A stretch of DNA of 64,000 nt from Halomonas litopenaei (GCF_003045775.1 NZ_PXNS01000001.1:310001-374000), one strand, 5' to 3'; positions 37,426 through 46,888 are shown, counted from the stretch's first letter. The notes: a model not told the origin generated them from the sequence alone. A program made the numbers and translations.

Positions 37426-40400
37426 CACAGGCTCAGCTCCAGATGGATCATCCAGCCGTCGCGTTCCTGGTAGAGGTTGCCCCCCAGGGATTGCTGGTAC
37501 TCGGTGGAGACGCTCAGCTTGCGGCGAAAGGCGTTGTAGTGATCCTCGTCGTACCACAGCTCCCAGCGCAGTCCAGCGGCGAGGCGTACATCCTCGTCCC
37601 AGCCGGTGGTGTCGTGGCTGGTGGCCTGGAGACTGGCGTAGGGCATCAGCGTCTGGGCCGAACGGGTCGGCAGCTTGAAGGTGCGGCCCTGGCGGTAGCG
37701 GCCGAACAGCTGTACATCGCCACGTTGGGTCCACCAGGCGGCGTCGAGATAGAGCGAGCGCTCGTTCCACTGATCCTGGCTCGCGCGCCATTCGCTGCTG
37801 TAATCGCCCTGATCCAGAAAGGAGCCGGTGGCCCTCAGCAGCAGATTGTAGTCGGTGTGCTCGCCATCGTTTTTCTGGGACTCGGCGAATATCTCGGCGT
37901 ACAGGTTCAGGTTGTGACGGGCCAACGGCTTGGCCCGCAGTCCCAGACCCAGGGAGCGTCCTCGCCCGTAATCATCACGATCATCGCCGCCGATGATGGC
38001 TCTCATGTAGCCGGCCAGCTCCCGTCCCTGGTGGATCGGGTCGTGGCCAAGCGCGTGGTCCCATTGAACCACCTGGGTGTTGATATCGTGGCCGCTATCG
38101 TCGTCGTTATCGTGGTTCGATGGGTCACTGCGTATCCCCGGCGTCGGGCTGGTTGGCGACCAGCTGCTGGTCAGCGTGATCCGGTCGCGCCGCGTCAGCG
38201 TCTCGTGGGCCCTTCGCAGCCGGTAGCGGCGCTCGGCCATGGCCTCGAGGCTGTCCTCGCCCACCGCCAGGTCGAAGGGCTGCAGGTCGATAGCGTCCTC
38301 GATGCGCGTCATGGAGCGGGCGTTGTCGCCAATGGTGCTGTAGAGGTTTCCCAGGGTGGCGGCGCTGACGTAGTCCTCTGGATAGGCCGGACGGGCGCGC
38401 TCCAGCAGCGCAATGGCCTCTGACCGAGCACCTGCTTCCTCCGTTGCAGCGAGCGTCAGTCCCAGCTCCCGGGCAAGCCTTGGCGAGCCCGGCGAGGCCG
38501 CCTGGGCCTGGGTCAGCCAGCGGCGTGCGAGGGTCGGGTCTCCGGCCTGGCGGGCCACTTGGCTCGCGCCTTCCAGGATGGCGGCGTCGGTCTTGGGCTT
38601 TCCGCCGGCGGCTGCCACTGCGCCTCTGGCCAGTGCCACGGCGCCGGCGTCGTCGTGGCGGGCCAAGGCGATGCGTGCGCCGAGCAGCCTCGCCTCAGGA
38701 CTATCGCTATCCTCGGGCCACCAGCGCCAGGCGCCCTCGGTGTCGCCACTTGCCAGGGCACTGCGCGCGCCGGCCAGGCGGTCTGTCTGGTCGAGTTTGC
38801 CGTCGCTGGCGCCGTCGCGTTCGAACGCTCGCCACTGACGCCAGGCGGCGTCGGGGTCGCCGGCGGCAAACAGCGCGAACGCCAGGCGTTTGCGGGCCTG
38901 GATCTCTGGCTGCGTCATTGCAGCCGTCACCGCGCCAGCTTCTGGCTGGCGCGGGGTGAGCTGTGTCAGCGCCCTCTGAAGATAGGCGGCGGCCTGGGCG
39001 GGCCTGTCTTGCGAGCAGATCCCGAGGGCCGCCCAGGGTGGCGTGCTGGCGTCGGCCACGCTGCGAACGACAGGGCAACGATCGTGGCGCGCAAGCTGCT
39101 CGAGCAGGTTGTTGCGCTCGGTATCGGCCAGTCGGGGCTGGCGTACCAGCGCTTCCAGCGTTGAATCGGTGACGCCGGCATTGTCGTCGGCGTAAAGCTG
39201 GGCCAGTCGCGCCAGTGAGGTCGCCGATAGCCGCTCGGGGGCAAGCTTGAAGGCTTGCTCCAGCAGTCGCCGGGCCGCCTGGGGCCGCTGTGATGCCAGA
39301 TACAGATAGCTTGCCTGCTCAAGCGAGCCGGAATCGCCGGTCAGATGATAGTGCTGCTGCCATAGCTCGGCGGCCTCGGGGCGTCCCAGCCGCTGGGTCA
39401 ACTCGGCGCGCTCGCGCAGGATCGCCGGCGTCTGTGGCTGACGTGTCAGCAGGCGCAGCGCCTTGTCATCCAGCCCGTCGGCGCGATAGCGATCCAGCAG
39501 CACCCGATCGCGTCGCTGGTGCCAGGCCTCCGGCAGTTCCATGGTTTCCAGCAGTTCGAGGGCATCGAGACGATCGGCGAGTATCAGCCAGCTTTGCGGA
39601 TCTTCCTTTGCGTCGCACTCGGTGAAGGTGCTCAAGGCCTCGGGGTCGCCATGATCGCTGAGCCAGCTCACCAGCGTCAGGCAATCCATGTCCTGGCGGC
39701 TGGCCATCTGGCGGACCCTGTCGGTGTCGCCCACTGCCAGCGAGGTCTGCAGCAGCTTGCGGGTGTCGCTGGCGTCCAGCTGATCCGACTGCTCCAGGGT
39801 GGCCAGCCAGCGCTGGGCGATCCCGGAGTAGCCCAGGGCGATGGCGCGATCGGCGCCTGCGCGCAGCACGAAATGGCGGACGTCGCCCTCGGGAAGCCTG
39901 GCGATCAAGGCATTGATGCCGCGTGCATCATCGGTCTGAATCATGGCGATCGACAGGCGTCGCCAGTCGTCGTCGTTCAGCGCATCTTCCATGGCGTGGG
40001 GCACCAGCGCATCGATCACGCCGTTCCAGTCCTGGATCTGCTCGGCCAGGGCGGCACGGTAGCGGTCCCGTGCCAGGGCGTCCTGCCGGGCGGGCACCGT
40101 AGCAAGCCATTCCAGTGCTGCCCGGGCGCCGCGGGTTGCGCGCAAATAGTTGGCCTGGGCGCTCCACAGGGCCTCCCGGGCGCTGCCCGACGTTTCGCTG
40201 AGCCATAGCGTCAACTCGCCCTCGCTGGCGTGGCCGTCGGCGATCCAGGCCTGGCGCAGGGCATTGATCTGGACCGCCGCCACGTTGGCGTCCAGCGCCC
40301 CCAGCGCCGCCATGGCGCCATCCAGATTGCCCTGCTTCGCCAGTGCCTGGGCCAGCAGGCGATAGGCCTCGACGTTCTCGGGCACCTGGCTGATCAGGTG

Positions 40401-40574
40401 CTCCATCAGCTGCTGGACTTGCGCCCAGTCGCGCTGTTCTGCTGCCCGGTAGGCCTTGTCGAGATAAGGGTAGCTGTGAAACTCCTCGAACTGGTTCAGC
40501 CCCAAGGCCGGTGGCTGAGTCAGCAGCTGAGCCAGCGACACGGCGATCAGCAGCGACATCGCCCTGGCCTTCAT
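37425..40574 (-). CDS. nfrA: NfrA-like outer-membrane protein (TPR + porin-like C-terminus)
   Basis: This 1049-aa protein is close in size to E. coli NfrA (about 990 aa), the outer-membrane component needed for phage N4 adsorption and part of a glycan secretion system. It has a signal peptide (MSLLIAVSLAQLLTQPPALG), long TPR-like helical repeats (for example VEAYRLLAQALAKQGNLDGA) through about residue 780, and a beta-rich C-terminal 200 residues with alternating aromatic patterns (NLNLYAEIFAESQ, WRASQDQWNERSLYLDAAWW) ending in LELSL, consistent with an outer-membrane barrel. It overlaps nfrB by 4 nt. Confidence 0.85.
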   Translation of the reverse strand: MKARAMSLLIAVSLAQLLTQPPALGLNQFEEFHSYPYLDKAYRAAEQRDWAQVQQLMEHLISQVPENVEAYRLLAQALAKQGNLDGAMAALGALDANVAAVQINALRQAWIADGHASEGELTLWLSETSGSAREALWSAQANYLRATRGARAALEWLATVPARQDALARDRYRAALAEQIQDWNGVIDALVPHAMEDALNDDDWRRLSIAMIQTDDARGINALIARLPEGDVRHFVLRAGADRAIALGYSGIAQRWLATLEQSDQLDASDTRKLLQTSLAVGDTDRVRQMASRQDMDCLTLVSWLSDHGDPEALSTFTECDAKEDPQSWLILADRLDALELLETMELPEAWHQRRDRVLLDRYRADGLDDKALRLLTRQPQTPAILRERAELTQRLGRPEAAELWQQHYHLTGDSGSLEQASYLYLASQRPQAARRLLEQAFKLAPERLSATSLARLAQLYADDNAGVTDSTLEALVRQPRLADTERNNLLEQLARHDRCPVVRSVADASTPPWAALGICSQDRPAQAAAYLQRALTQLTPRQPEAGAVTAAMTQPEIQARKRLAFALFAAGDPDAAWRQWRAFERDGASDGKLDQTDRLAGARSALASGDTEGAWRWWPEDSDSPEARLLGARIALARHDDAGAVALARGAVAAAGGKPKTDAAILEGASQVARQAGDPTLARRWLTQAQAASPGSPRLARELGLTLAATEEAGARSEAIALLERARPAYPEDYVSAATLGNLYSTIGDNARSMTRIEDAIDLQPFDLAVGEDSLEAMAERRYRLRRAHETLTRRDRITLTSSWSPTSPTPGIRSDPSNHDNDDDSGHDINTQVVQWDHALGHDPIHQGRELAGYMRAIIGGDDRDDYGRGRSLGLGLRAKPLARHNLNLYAEIFAESQKNDGEHTDYNLLLRATGSFLDQGDYSSEWRASQDQWNERSLYLDAAWWTQRGDVQLFGRYRQGRTFKLPTRSAQTLMPYASLQATSHDTTGWDEDVRLAAGLRWELWYDEDHYNAFRRKLSVSTEYQQSLGGNLYQERDGWMIHLELSL

Positions 40575-42763
40575 ACCGCCACATCCTCGAGACTGCGGGC
40601 CGCCTGTCGGCGGTGGTCCGCCTGGAGCGCGAGTGCTCGCTCAAGGTCGTTCGATTCGATCATCCCGCGCGCGACAAGGAAGTCGCCCAGACGACCCTGT
40701 TCAGGATCGAAGTCGATCATCGCCTGGCCGAACAGGGAGGGTGTGATAAGCCCTTGCTCCAGCAACAGTTCTCCGAGCAGGTACTGGTGAGCGCAGTAAC
40801 CATCGAGGCGTGCGGCGTCGGCGTCTGCATCCAGCTCAAGCAGCCGGTCCCGGTCGACGTCGCCAAGCTCTCCCAGGTACCAGTGGCGCAGGCCAAGGGT
40901 GACGCGTCCGAGCGGGACCAGACGCTGCTCGACAGGACGCTTGATGCGACGGCCAATGGCGCCGATGGCGACCGGACTCAAGGCGATCTCGGTGGCGATG
41001 ATCAGGCTGTCGCCGCTCTCGCCGATGGGCAGCGTGGCGTAGCGCAGGGCGACATGCCGGGGCAGGGCGTCGATCAGCGCGGGCGACAGCACCAGCGGAT
41101 GGATCTCGACGCTGGCGATGCCCCGCCGTCTGGCTTCAAGCCTGGCCAGCGTCGCACCGGACACCAGGTCTCGTGCAATCAGCTCCCTGGGTAGCCGACG
41201 TGCTCCGACCTCAACACCTATGCGCTCGATATCGCTCGCGGTGACAACGCCATCCTCGATCAACAGGGCTTCGAGAGAGACTTGCACGGCGTCGTCGAGC
41301 TGGGGGAAGTCGTGGGTGGTCTTGTCCCAGGCGAAGGTGCGGTGACGCGCCCGGGTGAAGAACAGCTTCCAGGCCCGCACGTTGGCCAGAAAGTTGACCA
41401 GATTGCTCCACAGCATGCGTGGAAAGGACAGCAGGCCCTGACGCCAGCCGTAGTAGATCTTGACGAAGTAGAAGCGCTGGAAGGCCCTGTTGACCAGCAG
41501 CAGACCATTGATGGTGAGCAGGGTCTCCAGCAGCCAGCCACCGAGGATCGACTGGAAGTGCCAGGCCTGTGGCGACAGCACGGCGTACAGCCAAAGCCCT
41601 GCCAAGATCAGCATCAGCAGGGTGGCGACCAGCGCCAGGGGGTAGGCCACCAGGCCACGACGGTCGCGCCACAGAAAGTAGTTGAGACGCCAGTTGGTGC
41701 GGCTCCAGCCCAGATGCTGATAACCCTGGAAGACGATACCGGTGATCCAGCGGGACTTCTGCCGAACCACCGCGCCCAGCGCCGTGGGGAAGTGCTCGCG
41801 CACACAGATCACCTTGCTGTCACGCATCGACAGGCCGTGGGCGTGTTCGCGCCGAGGCGACAGCTCGTCGCGCTCGACGCTGTAGCGCACGAAGACGCAG
41901 GAAAGCCCGCTCTCGTGCAGGCGAAAGCCGATATCGTAGTCTTCGGTCAAACTCCAGATGTCGAAGGTGATGCCGTCATTGAGCTCTCTCAAGTGGGCCA
42001 GCGCACGACGACTGAAGCAGGTGCCGACCCCGGCGCTGGGCACCTGGCCGCACATGGCCTCGCGAATCAGCACGTCCTTGCCGTGGTACTCGGAGAACTC
42101 GTCGATGTAGTGGCCGCCGGAGAGCTGGTACCAGCGTGGTCGGAAGGGGTAGACCGGGACCTGGATCAGGTCCTTGTCCGGCAGCAGATAGTTGTAAAGC
42201 CTAAGCTCCATCGGCGAAATGACGTCTTCGGCGTCATGCAGGATGCAGCCGGCAAACTCGATCCCGGCGGCCTTCTCGAAGCGCGCGATGGCCTCGATGA
42301 TGTTGTTCAGACAGTCGGCCTTGCTGGTGGGGCCGGGGCGTACCGTGACCACCTTGTGCACGTTGCTGAAGCTCTGGCAGACCGCATCTACCTCGGCCTG
42401 GGTCTCGGGGTCGTTGGGGTAGGTGCCGACGAAGATCTGATAGTTCTCGTAGTCCATGGTACTGGCCATCAGCTGGGCCATCTGGCCGACCACGCCGACT
42501 TCCTGCCAGGCCGGCACCATGACCGCCAACGGTTTCTCCCGGGCCTGATACAGGCGCTCCTCGTTGGCCCTGGGGTTATCGCGATAGATCGACCAGTAGC
42601 GCCAGCTACGCCGGGTCCAGTAGATCAGATCGAGAAACAGATCATCGATGCCCATGGCCAGCATCAGCAGGCACAGCGTTATAGCGACGTACTTCAGGGC
42701 GTACAGCACATGGATGGTGGCGTCGACCAGCCACAGTGACAGCTCGGGGGATAACTCAGGCAT
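40571..42763 (-). CDS. nfrB: NfrB-like inner-membrane glycosyltransferase with c-di-GMP-binding C-terminus
   Basis: This 730-aa protein has the E. coli NfrB layout: N-terminal membrane segments, a family-2 glycosyltransferase domain, further membrane segments (around 355-440), and a C-terminal GspE_N/MshEN-like region. Glycosyltransferase motifs are HDAED (176-180), TEDYD (273-277) and QKSRW (335-339). The C-terminal repeats LLGELLLEQGLIT (from about 662) and RLGDFLVARGMIESNDLERA (from about 691) fit the MshEN c-di-GMP motif RLG..L...G.......L. E. coli NfrB is reported to be activated by c-di-GMP. The start at 42763 has GAGG 6 nt upstream and overlaps the wecB end. Confidence 0.88.
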   Translation of the reverse strand: MPELSPELSLWLVDATIHVLYALKYVAITLCLLMLAMGIDDLFLDLIYWTRRSWRYWSIYRDNPRANEERLYQAREKPLAVMVPAWQEVGVVGQMAQLMASTMDYENYQIFVGTYPNDPETQAEVDAVCQSFSNVHKVVTVRPGPTSKADCLNNIIEAIARFEKAAGIEFAGCILHDAEDVISPMELRLYNYLLPDKDLIQVPVYPFRPRWYQLSGGHYIDEFSEYHGKDVLIREAMCGQVPSAGVGTCFSRRALAHLRELNDGITFDIWSLTEDYDIGFRLHESGLSCVFVRYSVERDELSPRREHAHGLSMRDSKVICVREHFPTALGAVVRQKSRWITGIVFQGYQHLGWSRTNWRLNYFLWRDRRGLVAYPLALVATLLMLILAGLWLYAVLSPQAWHFQSILGGWLLETLLTINGLLLVNRAFQRFYFVKIYYGWRQGLLSFPRMLWSNLVNFLANVRAWKLFFTRARHRTFAWDKTTHDFPQLDDAVQVSLEALLIEDGVVTASDIERIGVEVGARRLPRELIARDLVSGATLARLEARRRGIASVEIHPLVLSPALIDALPRHVALRYATLPIGESGDSLIIATEIALSPVAIGAIGRRIKRPVEQRLVPLGRVTLGLRHWYLGELGDVDRDRLLELDADADAARLDGYCAHQYLLGELLLEQGLITPSLFGQAMIDFDPEQGRLGDFLVARGMIESNDLERALALQADHRRQAARSLEDVAV

Positions 42764-43913
42764 CGCCGGCCTCGAGTGTCTCGACGGCGCGGACAAGCCA
42801 ATCGTTGAGGTCTTCGATGATCTGCCTGGCGGCGTTGCCGCTACCGTAGGGGTTGGGGATCGCGGCCATGCGCCGGCGCGCCTTTTCATCGTCGAGCAGG
42901 CGCGTCGAGGCGGCCACGATGGCGTCGCTGTCACTGCCGGTGAGGATGACGGTACCGGCGCTCAGGGCATCGCTGCGTTCGGTGTGCTCGCGCATCACCA
43001 GCACCGGCACACCGAGGGCGGGAGCCTCCTCCTGGATGCCGCCGGAGTCGGTGAGGATCAGACAGGCGCGGCCCATCAGCCAGACGAAGTCACGGTAGTC
43101 CTGGGGGGGCACCAGTAGCACGTTGGGGATGCCCGCCAGGGCGTGTTCGACGACGTCCTTGATCGCCGGGTTGAGATGGACCGGGTAGACCAGGTCTACG
43201 TCCGGGTAGCGAGCGGCGAGTGCGGCGATGGCGGTGCAGATGGTACGGATGCCATCGCCGTGGTTTTCCCTGCGGTGGCCGGTGATCAGCACCAGCCTGG
43301 CGTCGTCGCGCAGCGCGGCAAGCGGTGAGGGGGCTGCCGGGCGATAGCCTTGGTGGTCGAGGCGGCTTTTCATCCAGGCCAGGGCGTCGATGACGGTATT
43401 GCCGGTCACCAGGATGGAATCCGGCGCTACCTGCTCACGCAGCAGGTTGTGACGCGCCGACGCGGTGGGGGCGTAGTGGCGCTGGGCGATACGCGCCACC
43501 ATGCTGCGGTACGCCTCCTCCGGCCAGGGCGACGCGATATTGCCGGTGCGCAGCCCGGCTTCCACGTGAGCCACCGGGACCCGCCGGTGGAAGGCCGCGA
43601 GGCTCGCGGCAAAGCAGGTAGCGGTATCACCATGGACCATCACCAGGTCGGGGGCCACCCGTGACATGTCCTGGTCGAGTGCCTGGATCATGGCCTGCAT
43701 CAGACCGTTGAGGGTCTGCGCTGGTCTCATCACCGCCAGATTGCTGTCCGGCGTGAGGTCGAACAGCGACAGGGCCTGGAACAGCATCTCGTCGTGCTGG
43801 CCGCTGGCACACAGATGCAGTGACAGTGCCGGGCATGCCTGTATGGCCTGGGCGACCGGGGCCATCTTGATCGCCTCGGGACGGGTTCCAACAACGAGCA
43901 TGACGACAGGCAT
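42756..43913 (-). CDS. wecB: UDP-N-acetylglucosamine 2-epimerase (non-hydrolysing)
   Basis: This 385-aa enzyme interconverts UDP-GlcNAc and UDP-ManNAc. Signatures are VVGTRPEAIKMAPV near the N-terminus, VHGDTATCFAASLAAF, VEAGLRTGN, ITGHRRENHGDGI, YPVHLNPAI and TDSGGIQEEAPALGVPV. The Met at 43913 has GGGA 6 nt upstream; a second Met at 43925 is possible. It is the first gene of the nfr unit, overlapping nfrB by 8 nt. That position suggests it supplies UDP-ManNAc to NfrB. In E. coli wecB lies apart from nfrAB. Confidence 0.92.
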   Translation of the reverse strand: MPVVMLVVGTRPEAIKMAPVAQAIQACPALSLHLCASGQHDEMLFQALSLFDLTPDSNLAVMRPAQTLNGLMQAMIQALDQDMSRVAPDLVMVHGDTATCFAASLAAFHRRVPVAHVEAGLRTGNIASPWPEEAYRSMVARIAQRHYAPTASARHNLLREQVAPDSILVTGNTVIDALAWMKSRLDHQGYRPAAPSPLAALRDDARLVLITGHRRENHGDGIRTICTAIAALAARYPDVDLVYPVHLNPAIKDVVEHALAGIPNVLLVPPQDYRDFVWLMGRACLILTDSGGIQEEAPALGVPVLVMREHTERSDALSAGTVILTGSDSDAIVAASTRLLDDEKARRRMAAIPNPYGSGNAARQIIEDLNDWLVRAVETLEAGDA

Positions 43914-44072
43914 GAGACGTCCCATGGGAGCGGAGTAAAGTATTCTTTGATTATCTCAGCATACTTCGGTGCGAACTGGGCGCCATCGCAGTGATCTAGG
44001 TCAACAAAAGGATATTTTTTGCCGAAAGCGGCGAGAGGGCGACACCTCGTAAGGGAGAGGTGGAGCGACTCT

Positions 44073-44210
44073 TGGGAGAGAGGGTGGCGGCGAGCCTGGA
44101 GAGAGGGTGGCGGCGAGCGTGGAGAGAGGGTAGCGGCGAGCCTGGAGAGAGGGCGGCGGCGAGCCTGGAGAGAGGGCGGCGGCGAGCGTGGAGAGAGAGC
44201 GGCGGCGGGA
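44073..44210. repeat. 23-bp tandem repeat array upstream of wecB
   Basis: About six imperfect copies of a 23-bp unit (GGAGAGAGGGTGGCGGCGAG followed by CCT or CGT) occupy the 320-bp gap between wecB and the next gene. The period is not a multiple of three, so it does not encode a protein repeat. The last unit runs into GGCGGCGGGAATCGAATCCC (44201-44220). Its minus strand reads like a tRNA/tmRNA T-arm and 3' end (GGGATTCGATTCCCGCCGCC). The wecB promoter must lie between 43914 and this array or within it. Confidence 0.85.
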
Positions 44211-44236
44211 ATCGAATCCCGGTACGACCCAGCCAT

Positions 44237-44491
44237 TCAGCCGGTTTTGCAATGCACAAGGAAGTCGAGCACCTTGTGCTCGCTCATTTCGCAGGGCTTC
44301 AGTTGCCACCCACGAGCGGTCAGGTAGCCGTTGAGACTGACCACATCGTTGCCGCCCAACTCCCGGGCGAACACCTTGAGCGAGCGCCCTCGATTGAAGG
44401 TGCGTCGGGTCATGGCGTAGCGGCGTCCCCGGTAACGAACCTCGCTGTAGCCCTCGGGCAGGCGTTCGAGCAGCATTCTCAGCCTATCCAT
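44237..44491 (-). CDS. Small hypothetical protein
   Basis: This 84-aa basic soluble protein (MDRLRMLLERLPEGYSEVRY; later RRTFNRGRSLKVFARELGG, NDVVSLNGYL) has no signal peptide. I recognise the general look of a small conserved proteobacterial protein but cannot name a family. It starts 7 bp after the preceding membrane-protein gene and may be the last gene of that operon, although its composition and cytosolic nature differ. The ribosome binding site is weak. Confidence 0.6.
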   Translation of the reverse strand: MDRLRMLLERLPEGYSEVRYRGRRYAMTRRTFNRGRSLKVFARELGGNDVVSLNGYLTARGWQLKPCEMSEHKVLDFLVHCKTG

Positions 44492-44498
44492 TCGCTTA

Positions 44499-45461
44499 TC
44501 AGTGCGTCTTGGGTGGAGACGGTTCGTGGCGGGGGCCAAGGAGATTCTGGAGCGCCACTACCATCATGGTGCCGAGCAAGGCGAGCAGTGACGTCAGTAC
44601 CGGGTCGGCCTTCACATAATCCCAGAGGGTTGGCTTCATGGTGTAGGGTTGGGTGTGGATTCGGCTGATTTTTACCGCAGACCCGATCGCTCGACAGGAA
44701 TAATCCAGTGCTGGAGTGCTCGGAGTCGCGGAGATCACGCAGCCAAGAATGCCGCCGCCAACCCGATTGTCGATGATCTCTGCCTGGTCGCCTATGGCGA
44801 GGTCGATGGTCAGAACGTTGTAACGCACGTCAGTAAGCAAGCTACTGGCGATGACGTCGATACGCCCTTCGCGCAAGGTGGGTAGAGTTTCGAAAAGATC
44901 CGAGTGGTGGCTGACCCTACCTACTGTTGCCCTATCACCGACGATAGCGCCGGTAAAGGGGGCTTTATCGATGTCGATGCGGAAGGTAGCGGTCTCGGGG
45001 AAGGTGGAGGCCGGCAGATCCGGGCTTGTCGCGTCGGTGGGCGCGGATTGTACTCGAAGCGGTGGCAAGGCCCTATCGGCACGATTCTGGTCAGGGGTGA
45101 CATGTAGCGTGATCGGTCCATTGCCGACGCGCGTCAGCGATACGTGGACGTTGGGGCCAATTTCGACAAGACCACGGAAAGTGTTGGTCGTCGGGGCATC
45201 ATTCTCGTCGGGGAATAGACGACCACTAGTGACAGTGCCATTGTCAATATAGAAGCTGGTCGTATCGACGGTAGTAAGCTCAAGCACCTCGCTCCTGGTG
45301 GAAATATTGAAGGTCATGGGAAGGGCGATGAAGTTGGCCAGATAGGTTGCCAGTGAGGTCAAGATGAAGAATGTGAGCATCGCCATTACCGCAGAACGAC
45401 GAAAGTGACGCAGGCTGGATAGGGTAAGCGACGCGGCAAAGAGAGTAAGTGTTTTCAGCAT
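44499..45461 (-). CDS. Uncharacterised bitopic membrane protein of exported operon
   Basis: This 320-aa protein has an N-terminal transmembrane segment (about 26-50, MAMLTFFILTSLATYLANFI), a large extracytoplasmic domain of about 230 residues that is beta-rich and includes a Cys pair (GCVISA, DYSCRAIGS), and a second membrane segment near the C-terminus (SLLALLGTMMVVALQNLLG). No domain is recognised. It begins 2 bp after the end of the gene at 45464 and is clearly in the same operon. The lower GC than flanking genes suggests horizontal acquisition. Confidence 0.75.
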   Translation of the reverse strand: MLKTLTLFAASLTLSSLRHFRRSAVMAMLTFFILTSLATYLANFIALPMTFNISTRSEVLELTTVDTTSFYIDNGTVTSGRLFPDENDAPTTNTFRGLVEIGPNVHVSLTRVGNGPITLHVTPDQNRADRALPPLRVQSAPTDATSPDLPASTFPETATFRIDIDKAPFTGAIVGDRATVGRVSHHSDLFETLPTLREGRIDVIASSLLTDVRYNVLTIDLAIGDQAEIIDNRVGGGILGCVISATPSTPALDYSCRAIGSAVKISRIHTQPYTMKPTLWDYVKADPVLTSLLALLGTMMVVALQNLLGPRHEPSPPKTH

Positions 45462-45463
45462 CG

Positions 45464-46177
45464 TCAGTAGATCAAGGGAATGGAGACCAGGGGGCCGACA
45501 TTGGATCCAAGCATGCGCACCAGCGTAATGGGAGGCGGATTATATGGAGTCTCGGAAGTGTTGACGGGGAAATCGAGACGGCAGTGGCTGTCGTAGGCTA
45601 TTAGCTGATCCTGGCCAAGTGGCTGGCAATCGACTCGTTTGTCGTCAAGGCGTAAAAAACTGCGGCGACGGCTACTATTGATAAACAGATCGATCCCTCT
45701 CGGGTTGTAGTCCGGAGACCAAGCCAAGGGAAAGACCGCCAGAGGGAATGGCTGTTGGCGGTGAAGGCAATCGCGGCGTACCTCTACCAGACCCACTAGT
45801 CCCGCAGCCAAAGCCTGGCTATAAAACTGGGTGGATTGCGTCTCGTACTCGATCCTCATCAGATATGGCGGAGATGTGGCAGGAAAAGACGATTCGAAGT
45901 GGCCGGTATAGCGTCCGTCCCGGGAATTCAGTGTGAGGCAGAGACGAAGTTCGGAAACATCCTCATCGATGTTGTCATTGATCGGCACGTAGACATTTCG
46001 CCCGGAAGGGGTGCCGGGCTCGGCGAGCATGACACCAACCAGAGCCTTGCCAGATACCGGTACTTGATCAGTATAGCTCTCGGCGAGTCGTGCGGCATTG
46101 ATGACGTGTTCTTCGAGAGCATGGGTGTGAGTCGAGACTCCGAGCGCGAGTGACAGGACGATCATGGTTTTGTTCAT
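45464..46177 (-). CDS. Uncharacterised secreted protein of exported operon
   Basis: This 237-aa protein has a short signal peptide (MIVLSLALGVSTHTHA, cleavage before LEEH). The mature part looks beta-rich with four cysteines (LRLCLTLN, RRDCLHR, DCQPLG, SHCRLDF), able to form two disulfides. It has no recognisable family. It overlaps the upstream gene by 4 nt (ATGA) and leads directly into the membrane protein at 44499-45461, so the products probably act together in the periplasm or at the surface. Confidence 0.75.
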   Translation of the reverse strand: MNKTMIVLSLALGVSTHTHALEEHVINAARLAESYTDQVPVSGKALVGVMLAEPGTPSGRNVYVPINDNIDEDVSELRLCLTLNSRDGRYTGHFESSFPATSPPYLMRIEYETQSTQFYSQALAAGLVGLVEVRRDCLHRQQPFPLAVFPLAWSPDYNPRGIDLFINSSRRRSFLRLDDKRVDCQPLGQDQLIAYDSHCRLDFPVNTSETPYNPPPITLVRMLGSNVGPLVSIPLIY

Positions 46178-46833
46178 GATAGTCGTACTCGGATGGGTAG
46201 CTGTGCTTCGTTGGCATTGGCGGCATTTTCGGCCGCGTCATGCGATCGCATAGCACAATCCAATACTCCATTCAGATCGACCCCCACCACCTGCAAGATT
46301 CGCAGACTGCACACGGTGAAATCGTCCGTCAAGCGCAGCTGCACCCCGCCCCGCGTTAACTGACCGATAACCTCCCCTCGTTTTTTCGAGCTGTTAAAAG
46401 TGCCTGTGATTTCGTCGGTGGCCGGGGCCACTTTCAGCTCCTGCAGGACAAGTTCCCGCCACTCGTGGTAAATGAACTCTTGGGCCTGGGAGGAATTGTC
46501 AGGACGGATAAGGTCCACCAGCAGTAGTTCACGGCTGTTTATCAGGTATCGCAGTGCTGTGGTCTTGAGTCTAGCGTCTTGACTGTTGAGGGCAAGCTCT
46601 AGGGTCATCGGCAAGATCACCGGGTCACCATCAGTAATGATCTTTTCGAAGATGGTCAGTTGTAGTGTTTCGTCGCCCGATTGGAAGATCGAGCGCACTT
46701 CGTTGATGAATGTTGCTCTATCCCTGACCTCTTCCAGATCGGAGCTGTCGAGCGCCAGGCTGGAGTTTACAGTGGCGATCAGAAGTCCGACGCCGAGAGC
46801 AATCAGGTTCCCCAGTCGAAACATCCCGGACAT
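46174..46833 (-). CDS. Uncharacterised exported helical-repeat-like protein
   Basis: This 219-aa protein has a signal peptide (FRLGNLIALGVGLLIATVNS, cleavage after SLA). The mature N-terminal half has a HEAT/ARM-like helical look (PVILPMTLELALNSQDARLK, TTALRYLINSRELLLVDLI). The C-terminal half contains two cysteines (TVCSLRI, VLDCAMR). The start at 46833 has GAGGAAA upstream; a longer frame to 46872 lacks one. It lies 55 bp after the protease gene and overlaps the next gene by 4 nt. No known family can be named. Confidence 0.72.
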   Translation of the reverse strand: MSGMFRLGNLIALGVGLLIATVNSSLALDSSDLEEVRDRATFINEVRSIFQSGDETLQLTIFEKIITDGDPVILPMTLELALNSQDARLKTTALRYLINSRELLLVDLIRPDNSSQAQEFIYHEWRELVLQELKVAPATDEITGTFNSSKKRGEVIGQLTRGGVQLRLTDDFTVCSLRILQVVGVDLNGVLDCAMRSHDAAENAANANEAQLPIRVRLS

Positions 46834-46888
46834 AAAAAGTTTCCTCGAGTTCAAAGGGTGAGCAGATAACATTGATCACGGCAGGAGA

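Noticed and set aside
44073..44210. Possible CRISPR array
   Set aside because: The 23-bp units are directly adjacent with no spacers, and no cas genes are present.
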